From positions 1-64,000 of the forward strand of contig JAPHUD010000035.1 in NCBI GenBank assembly GCA_026196775.1: a DNA stretch of 64,000 nt, written 5' to 3'. The stretch is from Flavobacteriales bacterium. GTDB lineage: Bacteria > Bacteroidota > Bacteroidia > Flavobacteriales_E > Vicingaceae. The notes below the pieces were generated by a model. That model was given only the letters and a program-made list of their open reading frames with translations, made no database searches and was not told the origin of the DNA. Positions within the stretch are counted from its first letter, which is position 1; every line of letters begins with the position of its first letter. The position numbers and the translations under genes were made by a program. This document shows positions 46,779 to 55,456 of the stretch, one piece after another.

Positions 46779-47801
46779 TCACTCCACCAACTCACCCCTT
46801 AGTGATTGCTGCATAAATGATTTAGTTTCATCAAGCGGTAGGTTTTTACCTAGTAAATACATCAATTTGGTAATAGTTGCTTCAAAAGTTAAGTCTTTGC
46901 CGCCAACAACACCAATTCTTTTAAGTGCGGAGCTTGTTTCATATTTGCCTTGTTCTACACTTCCGCTAATGCACTGTGAAATGTTTACTACCAACACATC
47001 TTTTTTGATTGCTTTTTGTAAACACCCAATAAACCAATCAGCAGTAGTAGTGTTTCCTGCTCCAAAAGTTTCTATTACCAAGGCTTTTAAATTCGGAATG
47101 GAAACAATGGCTTCTACAATATGTTGATTAATGCCTGGAAACATTTTTAAAGTAGCGATATTGGTATCCAGCTCATAATGAAACTGTGTGGCAGCATCAA
47201 AATCAGGTTGTAAAAGGTATTGTGAGTTAAACTTTAGGTTTACTCCGGCTTCTGCTAAAAAAGGGTAGTTGGGCGATTGAAAAGCTTCAAATTGCTCGGC
47301 ACTTACTTTGGTAGATCTGTTTCCTCGGTATAAATTGTATTCAAAATAAATGGCTACTTCAGGCACTAACATTTTTCCATTAAATTTTGAAGCTGCAATT
47401 TCTATAGCCGAAAGTAAATTTTCTTTAGCATCAGTTCTTACCGCACCAATAGGTAATTGAGAACCGGTGAGGATAATGGGTTTGGTAAGATTTTCTGTCA
47501 TAAAACTTAATGCAGCAGCAGTGTAAGCCATGGTGTCTGAACCATGAAGTACCACAAAACCATCATAGGTGTTATAATTTTTTTCAATAATCTTACATAG
47601 CTTTATCCAGTGTTGTGGATTAATGTCTGATGAATCTATAGGGTGCTCAAAAGAAATGGTGTTTATAGTGGCGTTAATTTTTTTTAGTTCGGGAATTTCA
47701 TGTAATAAGGCATCAAAATTAAAAGAAACCAATGCCCCTGTAATTTTATCTTGAACCATTCCTATGGTACCACCTGTATATATTATTAATATTGAATTCA
47801 T
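46779..47801 (-). CDS. ansA: type I (cytosolic) asparaginase
   Basis: A 340-residue enzyme that hydrolyses asparagine to aspartate and ammonia. The two threonine motifs are present: IIYTGGTIGMV at the N-terminus and VVLHGSDTMAYTAAALSF near residue 85. LTGSQLPIGAVRTDAKENLL and NLKALVIETFGAGNTT agree with type I enzymes. There is no signal peptide, so it acts in the cytosol. It lies between the EamA transporter gene (25 bases upstream) and the glycosyltransferases. Confidence 0.93.
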   Translation of the reverse strand: MNSILIIYTGGTIGMVQDKITGALVSFNFDALLHEIPELKKINATINTISFEHPIDSSDINPQHWIKLCKIIEKNYNTYDGFVVLHGSDTMAYTAAALSFMTENLTKPIILTGSQLPIGAVRTDAKENLLSAIEIAASKFNGKMLVPEVAIYFEYNLYRGNRSTKVSAEQFEAFQSPNYPFLAEAGVNLKFNSQYLLQPDFDAATQFHYELDTNIATLKMFPGINQHIVEAIVSIPNLKALVIETFGAGNTTTADWFIGCLQKAIKKDVLVVNISQCISGSVEQGKYETSSALKRIGVVGGKDLTFEATITKLMYLLGKNLPLDETKSFMQQSLRGELVE

Positions 47802-47826
47802 TCTTCTAGTTTATGAGTTTAAAAGG

Positions 47827-48720
47827 TTATAGTTTAGACTCTTTTTTTGGGCTTTTACTCACCAAATAAACGCCTGTAAAAATAAACAAAGCTGCACTAA
47901 TTTTAATCATATCTAAACTGTCTTTTCCTGCCCAAATAGCAATTAACGTTGCTAGTAACGGTTGGAGGTAAATATAAGTAGAAACTACTGAGGGCGAAAG
48001 TCTTTTTAGTCCGTAGATATTAAATAAATAGGCTAGAAAAGTAGTAGAAATAACCACAAATAAAAATTCCCACCAGATAGTTGGGGTAAAAGTTGACCAT
48101 TCAATTTGTTTAAATTCTTCAAAACCAAATGGAAAAACCATAATTAATCCAAAGGCAAAAACCCACGACATTACTGTTATAGGCTTGTATTTTCGCATTA
48201 GTGGAACAGCGATAACTAAATAAATTCCATATGACATGGCATTTAAAAAGATGAAAATATCGCCTTTTAAGTTTTCCGAACCAAATGAAAAATCTCCTTT
48301 AAACAACAAGAGCAATAATGCTCCGATTATTCCTAAAGCAATACCGGAAACTTTGGTTAATGTAATGCTGTTTTTAAGAATAATAGCGGAAGCAATTAAT
48401 ACCATTATTGGATTAGAAACCATGATAATTCCTGCATTAATGGGAGTGGTGTTGTCTAATCCGTATAAGAACATTAATTGGTTGGCAGCTACTCCAAATA
48501 ATCCACATAAACCTAATAGCAAAAAGTCTTTTTTAGCAACTTTTTCATATGAAAAAACATAAATAATCCAAAAAAGCACTACAGCTCCTATTACCCGACT
48601 TAGTACCAAGCCAAAAGGCTGTATAAAATTGGGCATCAAATCTTTGGCTATAGAATAGTTAGCTCCGTAGATTAGATTAGCACCAAAAAGAGCTAAGTGA
48701 GGTTTTAGGTTGTTACTCAT
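47827..48720 (-). CDS. EamA-family (DMT) transporter
   Basis: A 297-residue inner-membrane protein with ten predicted helices in two EamA repeats. The first starts LALFGANLIYGANYSIAKDL and includes TTPINAGIIMVSNPIMVLIA. The second includes WWEFLFVVISTTFLAYLFN and SPSVVSTYIYLQPLLATLIA. Family members export amino acids or metabolites, and the substrate cannot be read here. Its ATG overlaps the stop codon of the ArsC-like gene (ATGA), so the two are probably coupled. Confidence 0.9.
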   Translation of the reverse strand: MSNNLKPHLALFGANLIYGANYSIAKDLMPNFIQPFGLVLSRVIGAVVLFWIIYVFSYEKVAKKDFLLLGLCGLFGVAANQLMFLYGLDNTTPINAGIIMVSNPIMVLIASAIILKNSITLTKVSGIALGIIGALLLLLFKGDFSFGSENLKGDIFIFLNAMSYGIYLVIAVPLMRKYKPITVMSWVFAFGLIMVFPFGFEEFKQIEWSTFTPTIWWEFLFVVISTTFLAYLFNIYGLKRLSPSVVSTYIYLQPLLATLIAIWAGKDSLDMIKISAALFIFTGVYLVSKSPKKESKL

Positions 48721-49064
48721 AAAAGTTGTTTAGCAGCGTCAACGGTTTTTGCCGAATTGCCTACAAAAATAGCATCATCAATAATGATAACAGGGCGTTT
48801 TAAAAAAGTATATTCTTCTAAAATTAATTTTTTGATGTCATTTTCCGTTAATTCTTTGTCTTTTAAGCCCATTGTTTTGTACTTAATGGCTCTTTTGCTA
48901 AATAAACTTTCGTAGGAACCACTCAATTTTGCCATTTCTTGCAGTTGTACATCAGTAATTTTTGTAGTTTTGATATCTTGAAATTCAAAATCATTACTTA
49001 AGGTAAGCTCTTGAATAATTTTTTTACACGTTGAACACGTTGATAAGTAGTAGATTTTTTTCAT
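48717..49064 (-). CDS. ArsC/Spx/YffB-family protein
   Basis: A 115-residue thioredoxin-fold protein of the arsenate-reductase-like family. It opens MKKIYYLSTCSTCKKIIQEL with a CSTC (CxxC) site, as in Spx/YffB-type members, and ends FLKRPVIIIDDAIFVG. There is no ars operon nearby, so arsenate reduction is unlikely to be its sole role; redox sensing or glutathione-free reduction is possible. I use the ATG at 49064; the in-frame TTG at 49103 would overlap the divergent gene. Only 19 bases separate the two divergent start codons. First gene of the five-gene minus-strand run. Confidence 0.85.
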   Translation of the reverse strand: MKKIYYLSTCSTCKKIIQELTLSNDFEFQDIKTTKITDVQLQEMAKLSGSYESLFSKRAIKYKTMGLKDKELTENDIKKLILEEYTFLKRPVIIIDDAIFVGNSAKTVDAAKQLL

Positions 49065-49083
49065 TTTTTGAGTCAGTTTTAAA

Positions 49084-50130
49084 ATGTCAGAAAATAGTAG
49101 CAAAGTAACCGAATTATTTACCGCAAAAAAAATTGCGATACCAATAGTTATTGGATTATTAGTTTCCGGCTACTTGTTATGGAAAAATACCGATTGGGAT
49201 CAATTTCAAAATATAGATTGGAACGTAGAGTTTTTCTTTTGGATGTTTGTAGCCTTATTAATGATGGCTTGCAGAGATTTTGGTTATATGTACAGAATTA
49301 GAGTACTTACCCACAATAAAATTAGTTGGCGAAATAGTTTTGATGTAATTATGCTTTGGGAGTTTGTTTCAGCAGTAACCCCTTCGGTTGTGGGTGGAAC
49401 AGGGGCTGCATTATATATTATTAATAAAGAAGGAATTAGCGCTGGAAAAAGTACTGCTATTGTAATGATTACCGCTTTTTTTGATGAACTTTTTTATGTG
49501 CTAACAGTACCTCTAGTACTAATTTTCATTGGTACTTCAAATTTATTTCCGGTAGAGTTGCAAAAGAAAATTTTTGGAATAACCTTTTCTACAGAAGGCT
49601 TGTTTTGGGTAGGTTATGGCTTTATGTTTTTGTTATTAAGCATCATCACCTATGGAATTCTTTTAAATCCAAAAGGGTTTAAGGCAATTATTCTAAATGT
49701 TTTTAAATTAAAATTTTTAAGAAAATGGAGATATAGTGCTATCCAAGTTGGAGATGATATTATTCTAACATCTAAACAAATGAAAAAAGAATCTATGTGG
49801 TTTTGGATTAAGGCATTTGTGGCTACTTTTTTAGGTTGGACAGCCAGATTTTGGGTGGTTAATTTTCTTATTTTAGCTTTTGTATCGGTTGACGATCATT
49901 TATTAATTTACGGACGACAATTGGTAATGTGGGTAATTATGTTAATTAGTCCTACACCCGGTGGGGCAGGTATTGCAGAATTTGCTTTTAATGGATTTTT
50001 AAAAGATTTTATTCCTATTGGGTTAGCGGGACTATTAGCAGTTTTATGGAGGTTAATTAGTTATTATCCTTATTTATTTATCGGAATTTTTGTTTTGCCT
50101 AACTGGTTAAAAAGAGTGTATCATAAGTAA
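49084..50130 (+). CDS. lysylphosphatidylglycerol-synthase-TM-like (flippase-like) membrane protein
   Basis: A 348-residue inner-membrane protein with eight or so hydrophobic helices. Family marks are FWMFVALLMMACRDFGYMYR, the conserved VTPSVVGGTGAALYIINKEG in the second quarter, and ISPTPGGAGIAEFAFNGFL near the end. This is the UPF0104/MprF-N domain, which in MprF flips aminoacylated lipids; stand-alone members are of unknown substrate. It starts 19 bases from the divergent ArsC-like gene, so their promoters must lie inside each other's coding regions. Confidence 0.85.
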   Translation: MSENSSKVTELFTAKKIAIPIVIGLLVSGYLLWKNTDWDQFQNIDWNVEFFFWMFVALLMMACRDFGYMYRIRVLTHNKISWRNSFDVIMLWEFVSAVTPSVVGGTGAALYIINKEGISAGKSTAIVMITAFFDELFYVLTVPLVLIFIGTSNLFPVELQKKIFGITFSTEGLFWVGYGFMFLLLSIITYGILLNPKGFKAIILNVFKLKFLRKWRYSAIQVGDDIILTSKQMKKESMWFWIKAFVATFLGWTARFWVVNFLILAFVSVDDHLLIYGRQLVMWVIMLISPTPGGAGIAEFAFNGFLKDFIPIGLAGLLAVLWRLISYYPYLFIGIFVLPNWLKRVYHK

Positions 50131-50189
50131 GACTTTAATTCTTCTTAAATGACCAGTTTACTTCCTAATTAAATTCTTAACTGATTATG

Positions 50190-50197
50190 TATATTTG
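50190..50197 (+). promoter_or_regulatory. -7 box of the pheT promoter
   Basis: TATATTTG matches TAnnTTTG, 40 bases before the pheT ATG. The -33 region is T-rich but has no clear TTG. Confidence 0.55.
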
Positions 50198-50237
50198 CAT
50201 TCAAATTTAAAGAAATGCCTAAAATCAAACTTAAAAA

Positions 50238-52667
50238 ATGAAAATTTCATACAACTGGCTTAAAGATTATATTGATGTTGAAACACTTTCTATAGAGGAA
50301 CTATCGGAATTATTAACTAATTGCGGATTGGAAGTAGAGGGATATGAAACTACAGAAAGTATTAAAGGCGGATTAAAAGGTTTGGTGATAGGAGAAGTAG
50401 TTGCTAAAGAAAAACATCCTGATGCTGATAGGTTGAGTGTTACTAAAGTAAAAATTAACGAAAATGAACCTTTGTTGAATATTGTTTGTGGAGCACCAAA
50501 TGTAGCTGAAGGACAAAAAGTAGTTGTTGCACTTGTTGGATGTACTATTTATCCGCTAGAGGGAGAACCTTTTAAAATTAATAAGTCTAAAATTAGAGGT
50601 CAGGTTTCTGAAGGGATGATTTGTGCTGAAGATGAAATAGGATTAGGAACATCGCACGATGGAATTATGGTGTTGAATGAAGATGCAAGTATTGGTAAAT
50701 TAGCTAGTGATTTTTTTGGAGTAGAAACAGATGTAATTTTTGAGATAGGGTTAACTCCTAATAGAGCAGATGCTACTAGTCATATTGGTGTAGCAAGAGA
50801 TATTGCAGCAGTTTTAAACCAAAATGCCAAAAAAAAATTAGCGGTTAACTTTCCAGTTGTAGATGATGTAAAGACTGCTAATAACAATTTAAGCATTGAA
50901 GTAAAAGTAGAAGATAAAGAGAGATGTCCACGTTATTCTTCTATTTCAATAACTAATGTAGAGGTAAAAGAATCTCCAAATTGGCTGAAAAATAAATTGT
51001 TGAGTATAGGTTTAAACCCAATTAATAATGTGGTTGATATCACCAATTTTGTCTTGCACGAAACGGGTCAGCCACTACATGCTTTTGATGCAGATAAAAT
51101 AGCTGACAAGAAAATTATCGTAAAAACAGTAACCGATAAAACAAAATTTTTTACGCTAGATGGAACAGAAAGAACATTATCCGATCAAGATTTAATGATT
51201 TGTGATACTGAAAAACCACTTTGTATTGCCGGGGTTTTTGGCGGGGCAACTGCCGGAGTAACTAACAACACTAAGCAAGTGTTTTTAGAAAGTGCTTATT
51301 TTAATCCCGTTACTATTAGAAAAACATCTAAAAGACATGGATTAAATACGGATGCTTCTTTTAGATATGAAAGAGGAGCTGATCCAAACATTACCATTTA
51401 TGCATTGAAAAGAGCAGCTCAGCTTATTCAGCAAGTTGCGGGTGGAATAATAGCTTCAGAAGTGAATGATGTTTATCCTGAAAAAATTAATGATGTTGAA
51501 GTTGTTTTTAATTACAGCAATTGTGATAGGCTAATCGGAAAGCAATTAGATAGAGCTCTTATTAAAAATATTATTATTTCATTAGGAATAACTATTATAA
51601 AAGAAAATGATAATGAGTTGGAACTTAGTGTTCCTCCATTTAAAGTAGATGTTACTAGAGAAGTAGATGTAATAGAAGAAATTTTGCGTGTTTATGGATA
51701 TAATAATGTGGAAATTCCTTCAAAAATGACGACATCTATCACTCAAAAACCTGTTCCAGATAAGGAAAAAATTATTAATACCATTTCAGACCTGCTTGTA
51801 AATAAAGGATTTAATGAAATGTTTTCTAATTCATTAACGAAAAAATCTTATTATGAAAATCAAACAGAAGACTTGGTAGAGTTACTTAATCCATTGAGTA
51901 ATGAGTTAGGAGTTATGCGAAAAACATTGTTGTATAATGGTTTGGAAGTAATAGTATTTAATCAAAATCGAAAAAGCCCTGATTTAAGTTTGTTTGAAAT
52001 AGGTAAGGTGTATGCAACAGCAGGTGGAAAATACAATGAAATTAACTGTTTAAGTTTGTTTGTTACTGGAAAAAAATACCAAGAAAACTGGGGTACTAAT
52101 AAAGAAAATGTAAATTTTTACCATCTAAAAGGAGTTATAACGGCTTTATTAGAAAAGTTTGGGATTATCGAAGAAAAGAGTGTTAGTGAGAATTCTGTGT
52201 CAAATAATTTTGCTTACGGATTAACGATTTCGATTAACAACAAAGCATTAGTTCAATTTGGAGAGGTAAGTACAGGGTTACAAAAACAATTTGATATTAA
52301 TCAGCCAGTATATTTTGCACAAATTAATATAGATGAGTTAATCAATATTATTAAAAAGCATAAAGTTATTTACCAACCAATTAGTAAATTTCCTTCCGTT
52401 AGACGAGATTTATCTTTGCTTTTAAATACTCACACAAAATATGAAACACTAAAGATAGCAGCATTTAAACAAGAGAAAAAATTACTTAAAAAGGTTAATT
52501 TGTTTGATGTTTATGAAGGAAAAAACCTCGAAAAAGGAAAAAAATCCTATGCTATGAGTTTTATTTTTCAGGACGAAAACAAAACATTAACTGATAACGA
52601 AGTTGATAAGGTGATGCAAAAACTGATATTTACATATACTAATGAGTTTGATGCTCTTGTGAGATAA
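50238..52667 (+). CDS. pheT: phenylalanine--tRNA ligase, beta subunit
   Basis: An 809-residue subunit of the tetrameric PheRS. Parts in order: N-terminal EMAP-like tRNA-binding domain (LVIGEVVAKEKHPDADRLSV), B1/B3 with ADATSHIGVARDIAAVL and DITNFVLHETGQPLHAFDAD, the B3/4 editing domain (CPRYSSISITNVEV), B5 (VEVVFNYSNCDRLIGKQL), the catalytic-like core (FNEMFSNSLTKKSYYEN), and the ferredoxin-like anticodon-binding end (FPSVRRDLSLLLNTHTKYET). Length and domains are complete. The alpha subunit gene pheS is not next to it, unlike in E. coli. Single gene with its own promoter. Confidence 0.97.
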   Translation: MKISYNWLKDYIDVETLSIEELSELLTNCGLEVEGYETTESIKGGLKGLVIGEVVAKEKHPDADRLSVTKVKINENEPLLNIVCGAPNVAEGQKVVVALVGCTIYPLEGEPFKINKSKIRGQVSEGMICAEDEIGLGTSHDGIMVLNEDASIGKLASDFFGVETDVIFEIGLTPNRADATSHIGVARDIAAVLNQNAKKKLAVNFPVVDDVKTANNNLSIEVKVEDKERCPRYSSISITNVEVKESPNWLKNKLLSIGLNPINNVVDITNFVLHETGQPLHAFDADKIADKKIIVKTVTDKTKFFTLDGTERTLSDQDLMICDTEKPLCIAGVFGGATAGVTNNTKQVFLESAYFNPVTIRKTSKRHGLNTDASFRYERGADPNITIYALKRAAQLIQQVAGGIIASEVNDVYPEKINDVEVVFNYSNCDRLIGKQLDRALIKNIIISLGITIIKENDNELELSVPPFKVDVTREVDVIEEILRVYGYNNVEIPSKMTTSITQKPVPDKEKIINTISDLLVNKGFNEMFSNSLTKKSYYENQTEDLVELLNPLSNELGVMRKTLLYNGLEVIVFNQNRKSPDLSLFEIGKVYATAGGKYNEINCLSLFVTGKKYQENWGTNKENVNFYHLKGVITALLEKFGIIEEKSVSENSVSNNFAYGLTISINNKALVQFGEVSTGLQKQFDINQPVYFAQINIDELINIIKKHKVIYQPISKFPSVRRDLSLLLNTHTKYETLKIAAFKQEKKLLKKVNLFDVYEGKNLEKGKKSYAMSFIFQDENKTLTDNEVDKVMQKLIFTYTNEFDALVR

Positions 52668-52733
52668 AAACATATTTTGACGAATTATTGGGTTCTTAAG
52701 AGTAAGGCTTATAAGAGTTTAGTTGATTTTTAT

Positions 52734-52764
52734 TTGATTTTTTTTTAAATAAGTGTTATATTTG
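52734..52764 (+). promoter_or_regulatory. promoter of the PA-domain T9SS protein gene
   Basis: TTG (52734-52736), a 20-base spacer and TATATTTG (52757-52764): a full match to the Bacteroidetes consensus. It leaves a leader of about 38 bases before the ATG at 52809. The best promoter in the window. Confidence 0.75.
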
Positions 52765-52808
52765 TTCGCTTAACAATTAATCTAATTATTAACTAAAACT
52801 TTAATACT

Positions 52809-54533
52809 ATGAAAAAACTTTCACTATTTTTAGCGATGACCTTGACAGGAGCTTTTGCTTTTGCTCAGGTGATTTTTCAAGTGCAATCTCCAGCTCCTTT
52901 AATGGCGAATTATGCACTTACATGGGCAGATCCAGGAGGAAATGACTGGGCAACGCCAGATTTAAATAATCCAGCAAATGCTGTTACTGGTACCTTACAA
53001 TTTGTTGATGCTCCAGGTGGAGATACAATTGCTTGTGCACCACCATTATCTACTAGTTTAACTGGAAATATTGCAGTTGTGTATAGAGGTAGTTGCGAAT
53101 TTGGGGCAAAGGCTTTAGCAGCACAAAATGCAGGAGCAATAGCTGTAATTATAATAAATAATATAGCAGGTCCACCAGTTGAAATGGGAGGAGGAGCAAG
53201 TGGTCTTTCTGTAACAATTCCTGTTATTATGATTTCTGATGTTGACGGTGCTTTATTAAGAAATGATATTATTGCTGGTAATGTTACTGGTTTTATAGGA
53301 AGTAAAGTTGGTTTATTTGCAGATGATTTAGGTTCTACTAAAGCAGATGTGTTAATGGCTAGAAGATTTTCTAACCTATTACCTCTTGCTCAAAATGCAA
53401 CAGAATTTAATGTTGCTACTGGTGCTTGGGTAAGAAATTATGGTAACCAAACTCAAAATAATGCTGAATTAAAAGTTGAAATTTCTTTAGGAGGCGTTCC
53501 TCTTTTCGCTGATAGTGCTGCTATTAATGGATTAGCACCAAATGATTCTGTTTATGTTTCTTTGGCGACATTCTCTCAAGCAGTTTACACAGCTGGATAT
53601 TATACAATGACTTATACTATTTCGACAGCAAATCCTGATGGAGATCCAAATGACAACGTTGTTTCTACAGATTTTATGTTAGACAATGCTATTTATTCTT
53701 ATGGAAGAAGAGATGAAAATGATGGTGAATTATTAAGTCCTGCAGGTTATAGACCAGGTACTTTTACCACTGGATACGAAAATTGTATAGCTTTTAGCGA
53801 CCCAAATGCTAGTAGATTACAAACTAATGGGATGACTTTTTCTGTTACAGCAAGTACAGGAGATGATATTTCTAATGAGTTTGTTGAAACTGTAGCCTAT
53901 GAGTGGAATGATGTTTTTACAGATGTTAATGACCCTAATTTTGGATTTGCTAATTTAGTAGAAGTAGATAATGTTTTTCATGTTTTTCAATCTAACAATG
54001 AGCAGGATTCAAATATCTATATTCCATTTAATTCTCCAATAACTTTAGTAGATAACCAACGTTATTTATTTTGTTTTAGAACGCAAAGTACTGTTTTATA
54101 CTTAGGTTTTGATAATCAATTAGATTATACAACTACTCAAAACACATACTTACAACCAAGTATTCCATTGTTTGTAGATGGTTCTAATGCTTATTTAAAT
54201 GGTTTTGGTTTAGAAAATGTGCCTGCTCTTTCTGCTACTTTTGCTCCTGCAGGTACTGTAGGTGTTGATGAAGTAGAAAACAATAATGATATCACTCCTT
54301 ATCCAAACCCTGCTAATAACTTAATTAATATACCTGTTGGTAAATTTAACGGATTAGCTCAAGTGGATATTTATGATGTTGCTGGAAAATTAGTTGCTAC
54401 AGAGAATGTTAACTTAAGCTCAACTAATGTGATTTCTGTTGATGTTGCAAACATTGAAAATGGAACTTATATTTTTAAAATGACTTTTGCTGATGAATCA
54501 TCAAAAGCATTTAATGTTTTAATTAGCAGATAA
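52809..54533 (+). CDS. secreted PA-domain protein with T9SS type A sorting domain
   Basis: A 574-residue cell-surface or secreted protein. A signal peptide (1-20, ending FAFAQ) precedes a protease-associated (PA) domain at about 40-165 (IAVVYRGSCEFGAKALAAQ, GAIAVIIINNI, VTIPVIMISDVDGALLRND). A beta-sandwich region of about 300 residues follows, and a C-terminal type A sorting domain (ITPYPNPANNLINIPVG ... GTYIFKMTF). There is no peptidase domain, so it may bind rather than cut. The strong promoter and a perfect terminator make it a single, probably well-expressed gene. Confidence 0.85.
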   Translation: MKKLSLFLAMTLTGAFAFAQVIFQVQSPAPLMANYALTWADPGGNDWATPDLNNPANAVTGTLQFVDAPGGDTIACAPPLSTSLTGNIAVVYRGSCEFGAKALAAQNAGAIAVIIINNIAGPPVEMGGGASGLSVTIPVIMISDVDGALLRNDIIAGNVTGFIGSKVGLFADDLGSTKADVLMARRFSNLLPLAQNATEFNVATGAWVRNYGNQTQNNAELKVEISLGGVPLFADSAAINGLAPNDSVYVSLATFSQAVYTAGYYTMTYTISTANPDGDPNDNVVSTDFMLDNAIYSYGRRDENDGELLSPAGYRPGTFTTGYENCIAFSDPNASRLQTNGMTFSVTASTGDDISNEFVETVAYEWNDVFTDVNDPNFGFANLVEVDNVFHVFQSNNEQDSNIYIPFNSPITLVDNQRYLFCFRTQSTVLYLGFDNQLDYTTTQNTYLQPSIPLFVDGSNAYLNGFGLENVPALSATFAPAGTVGVDEVENNNDITPYPNPANNLINIPVGKFNGLAQVDIYDVAGKLVATENVNLSSTNVISVDVANIENGTYIFKMTFADESSKAFNVLISR

Positions 54534-54552
54534 TTTACTGAAATAATTACAC

Positions 54553-54586
54553 TAAAAAACCTCCAAGATATCTTGGAGGTTTTTTA
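54553..54586. terminator. bidirectional terminator, perfect palindrome
   Basis: Seventeen bases pair with the next seventeen; the core AACCTCCAAGAT/ATCTTGGAGGTT extends into A/T runs on both sides. It ends transcription of the PA-domain gene and of the convergent barrel gene, whose TAA stop (54584-54586) is the outermost part of the stem. Confidence 0.85.
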
Positions 54587-55348
54587 TTTTAAATGTTCTG
54601 GTTTTTTTTGTCTAAAATCTTTTTTAGGAGGAGCTTTTTTCTCTTTGTCTTCATGGAAAAAATACCTTAAATCTATGGTTAAATAATTGCCAGATAATTC
54701 AAACCTAGCTTCTTCTTTTCTACTAAAAGCTTCGTAAGTAACAATAGATTGCATAAGAGAGCTAAAAGGTCTGTGGAAAGAAAAACCGACATACCAATAA
54801 CCACTATTTCTTGTTCTGTATTCCCAACCAACATTAGCTATTAAGCTTACCTGAACCCAGCTTTTTCTGTTTACTGCATTAGCAAAAACTTCAAACTCAT
54901 TTACAAAAAGTGGAGTAGGATAAAGATCAACTGACATTCCTCCAGAAACATTCATAAACATTTCTCTACCTAATTGCACATATACTAATCCAGAAACAGG
55001 AATTTCATAAGTAACTAATCTAAATTTGGAGTTACTTGTAAAAGCTGAATCTTTGTCATTAATGCTAAGGTTAAAGTTTCTTCGTAAATAGTTTATACCT
55101 GTTTCTAAAGAGATGTTTTTTGTCAAACCCTTTCGTACTACCATTCCGAAACTTAACCCAACTTTAGGTTCAATTTCAAACGTTATATTGTTTTGTTCTT
55201 TAGACTGTTTCCCGCCATCAATATAATTTAATGGTATAATTGGTTTAAATTGTACACCAAATGTGGTGATGTTTTCTTGTGCTTTCATATCAAATGAAAT
55301 CAACAGAAGAAAACTGATAAAAAAATAAAATGTTGTTTTTACATTCAT
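54584..55348 (-). CDS. outer-membrane beta-barrel protein
   Basis: A 254-residue protein with a signal peptide (about 1-23, ending DMKAQ) and amphipathic strands: KVGLSFGMVVRKGLTKNISL, TGINYLRRNFNLSI, SGLVYVQLGREMFMNVSGGM and YLTIDLRYFF. A charged, Lys/Pro-rich tail (HEDKEKKAPPKKDFRQKKP) follows the last strand, so the usual terminal aromatic is not at the very end. Function unknown. It converges on the PA-domain gene and shares its terminator. A -7 box lies about 25 bases upstream. Confidence 0.7.
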   Translation of the reverse strand: MNVKTTFYFFISFLLLISFDMKAQENITTFGVQFKPIIPLNYIDGGKQSKEQNNITFEIEPKVGLSFGMVVRKGLTKNISLETGINYLRRNFNLSINDKDSAFTSNSKFRLVTYEIPVSGLVYVQLGREMFMNVSGGMSVDLYPTPLFVNEFEVFANAVNRKSWVQVSLIANVGWEYRTRNSGYWYVGFSFHRPFSSLMQSIVTYEAFSRKEEARFELSGNYLTIDLRYFFHEDKEKKAPPKKDFRQKKPEHLK

Positions 55349-55373
55349 AAACTATGTAATGCTTGCTTGCCTA

Positions 55374-55381
55374 CAAAACTA
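55374..55381 (-). promoter_or_regulatory. -7 box for the barrel gene
   Basis: On the minus strand TAGTTTTG, matching TAnnTTTG, 25 bases from the ATG at 55348. No clear -33 TTG. Confidence 0.4.
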
Positions 55382-55456
55382 AACAATTCAATGAATAAGT
55401 TTCAGTGCTAACATTTAAATGGATGGTTTTAGTATATAAATGGTAGATTTTTTCTA

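Noticed and set aside
46708-46782. GTG start overlapping the asparaginase stop as GTGA
   Set aside because: The added 25 residues match nothing in the glycosyltransferase family, and an ATG lies at the family's usual start. The overlap may be chance.
49027-49043. Direct repeat CACGTTGA spaced by one base near the ArsC-like gene start
   Set aside because: It is the reverse complement of the codons for the CSTC active-site motif, so coding constraint explains it.
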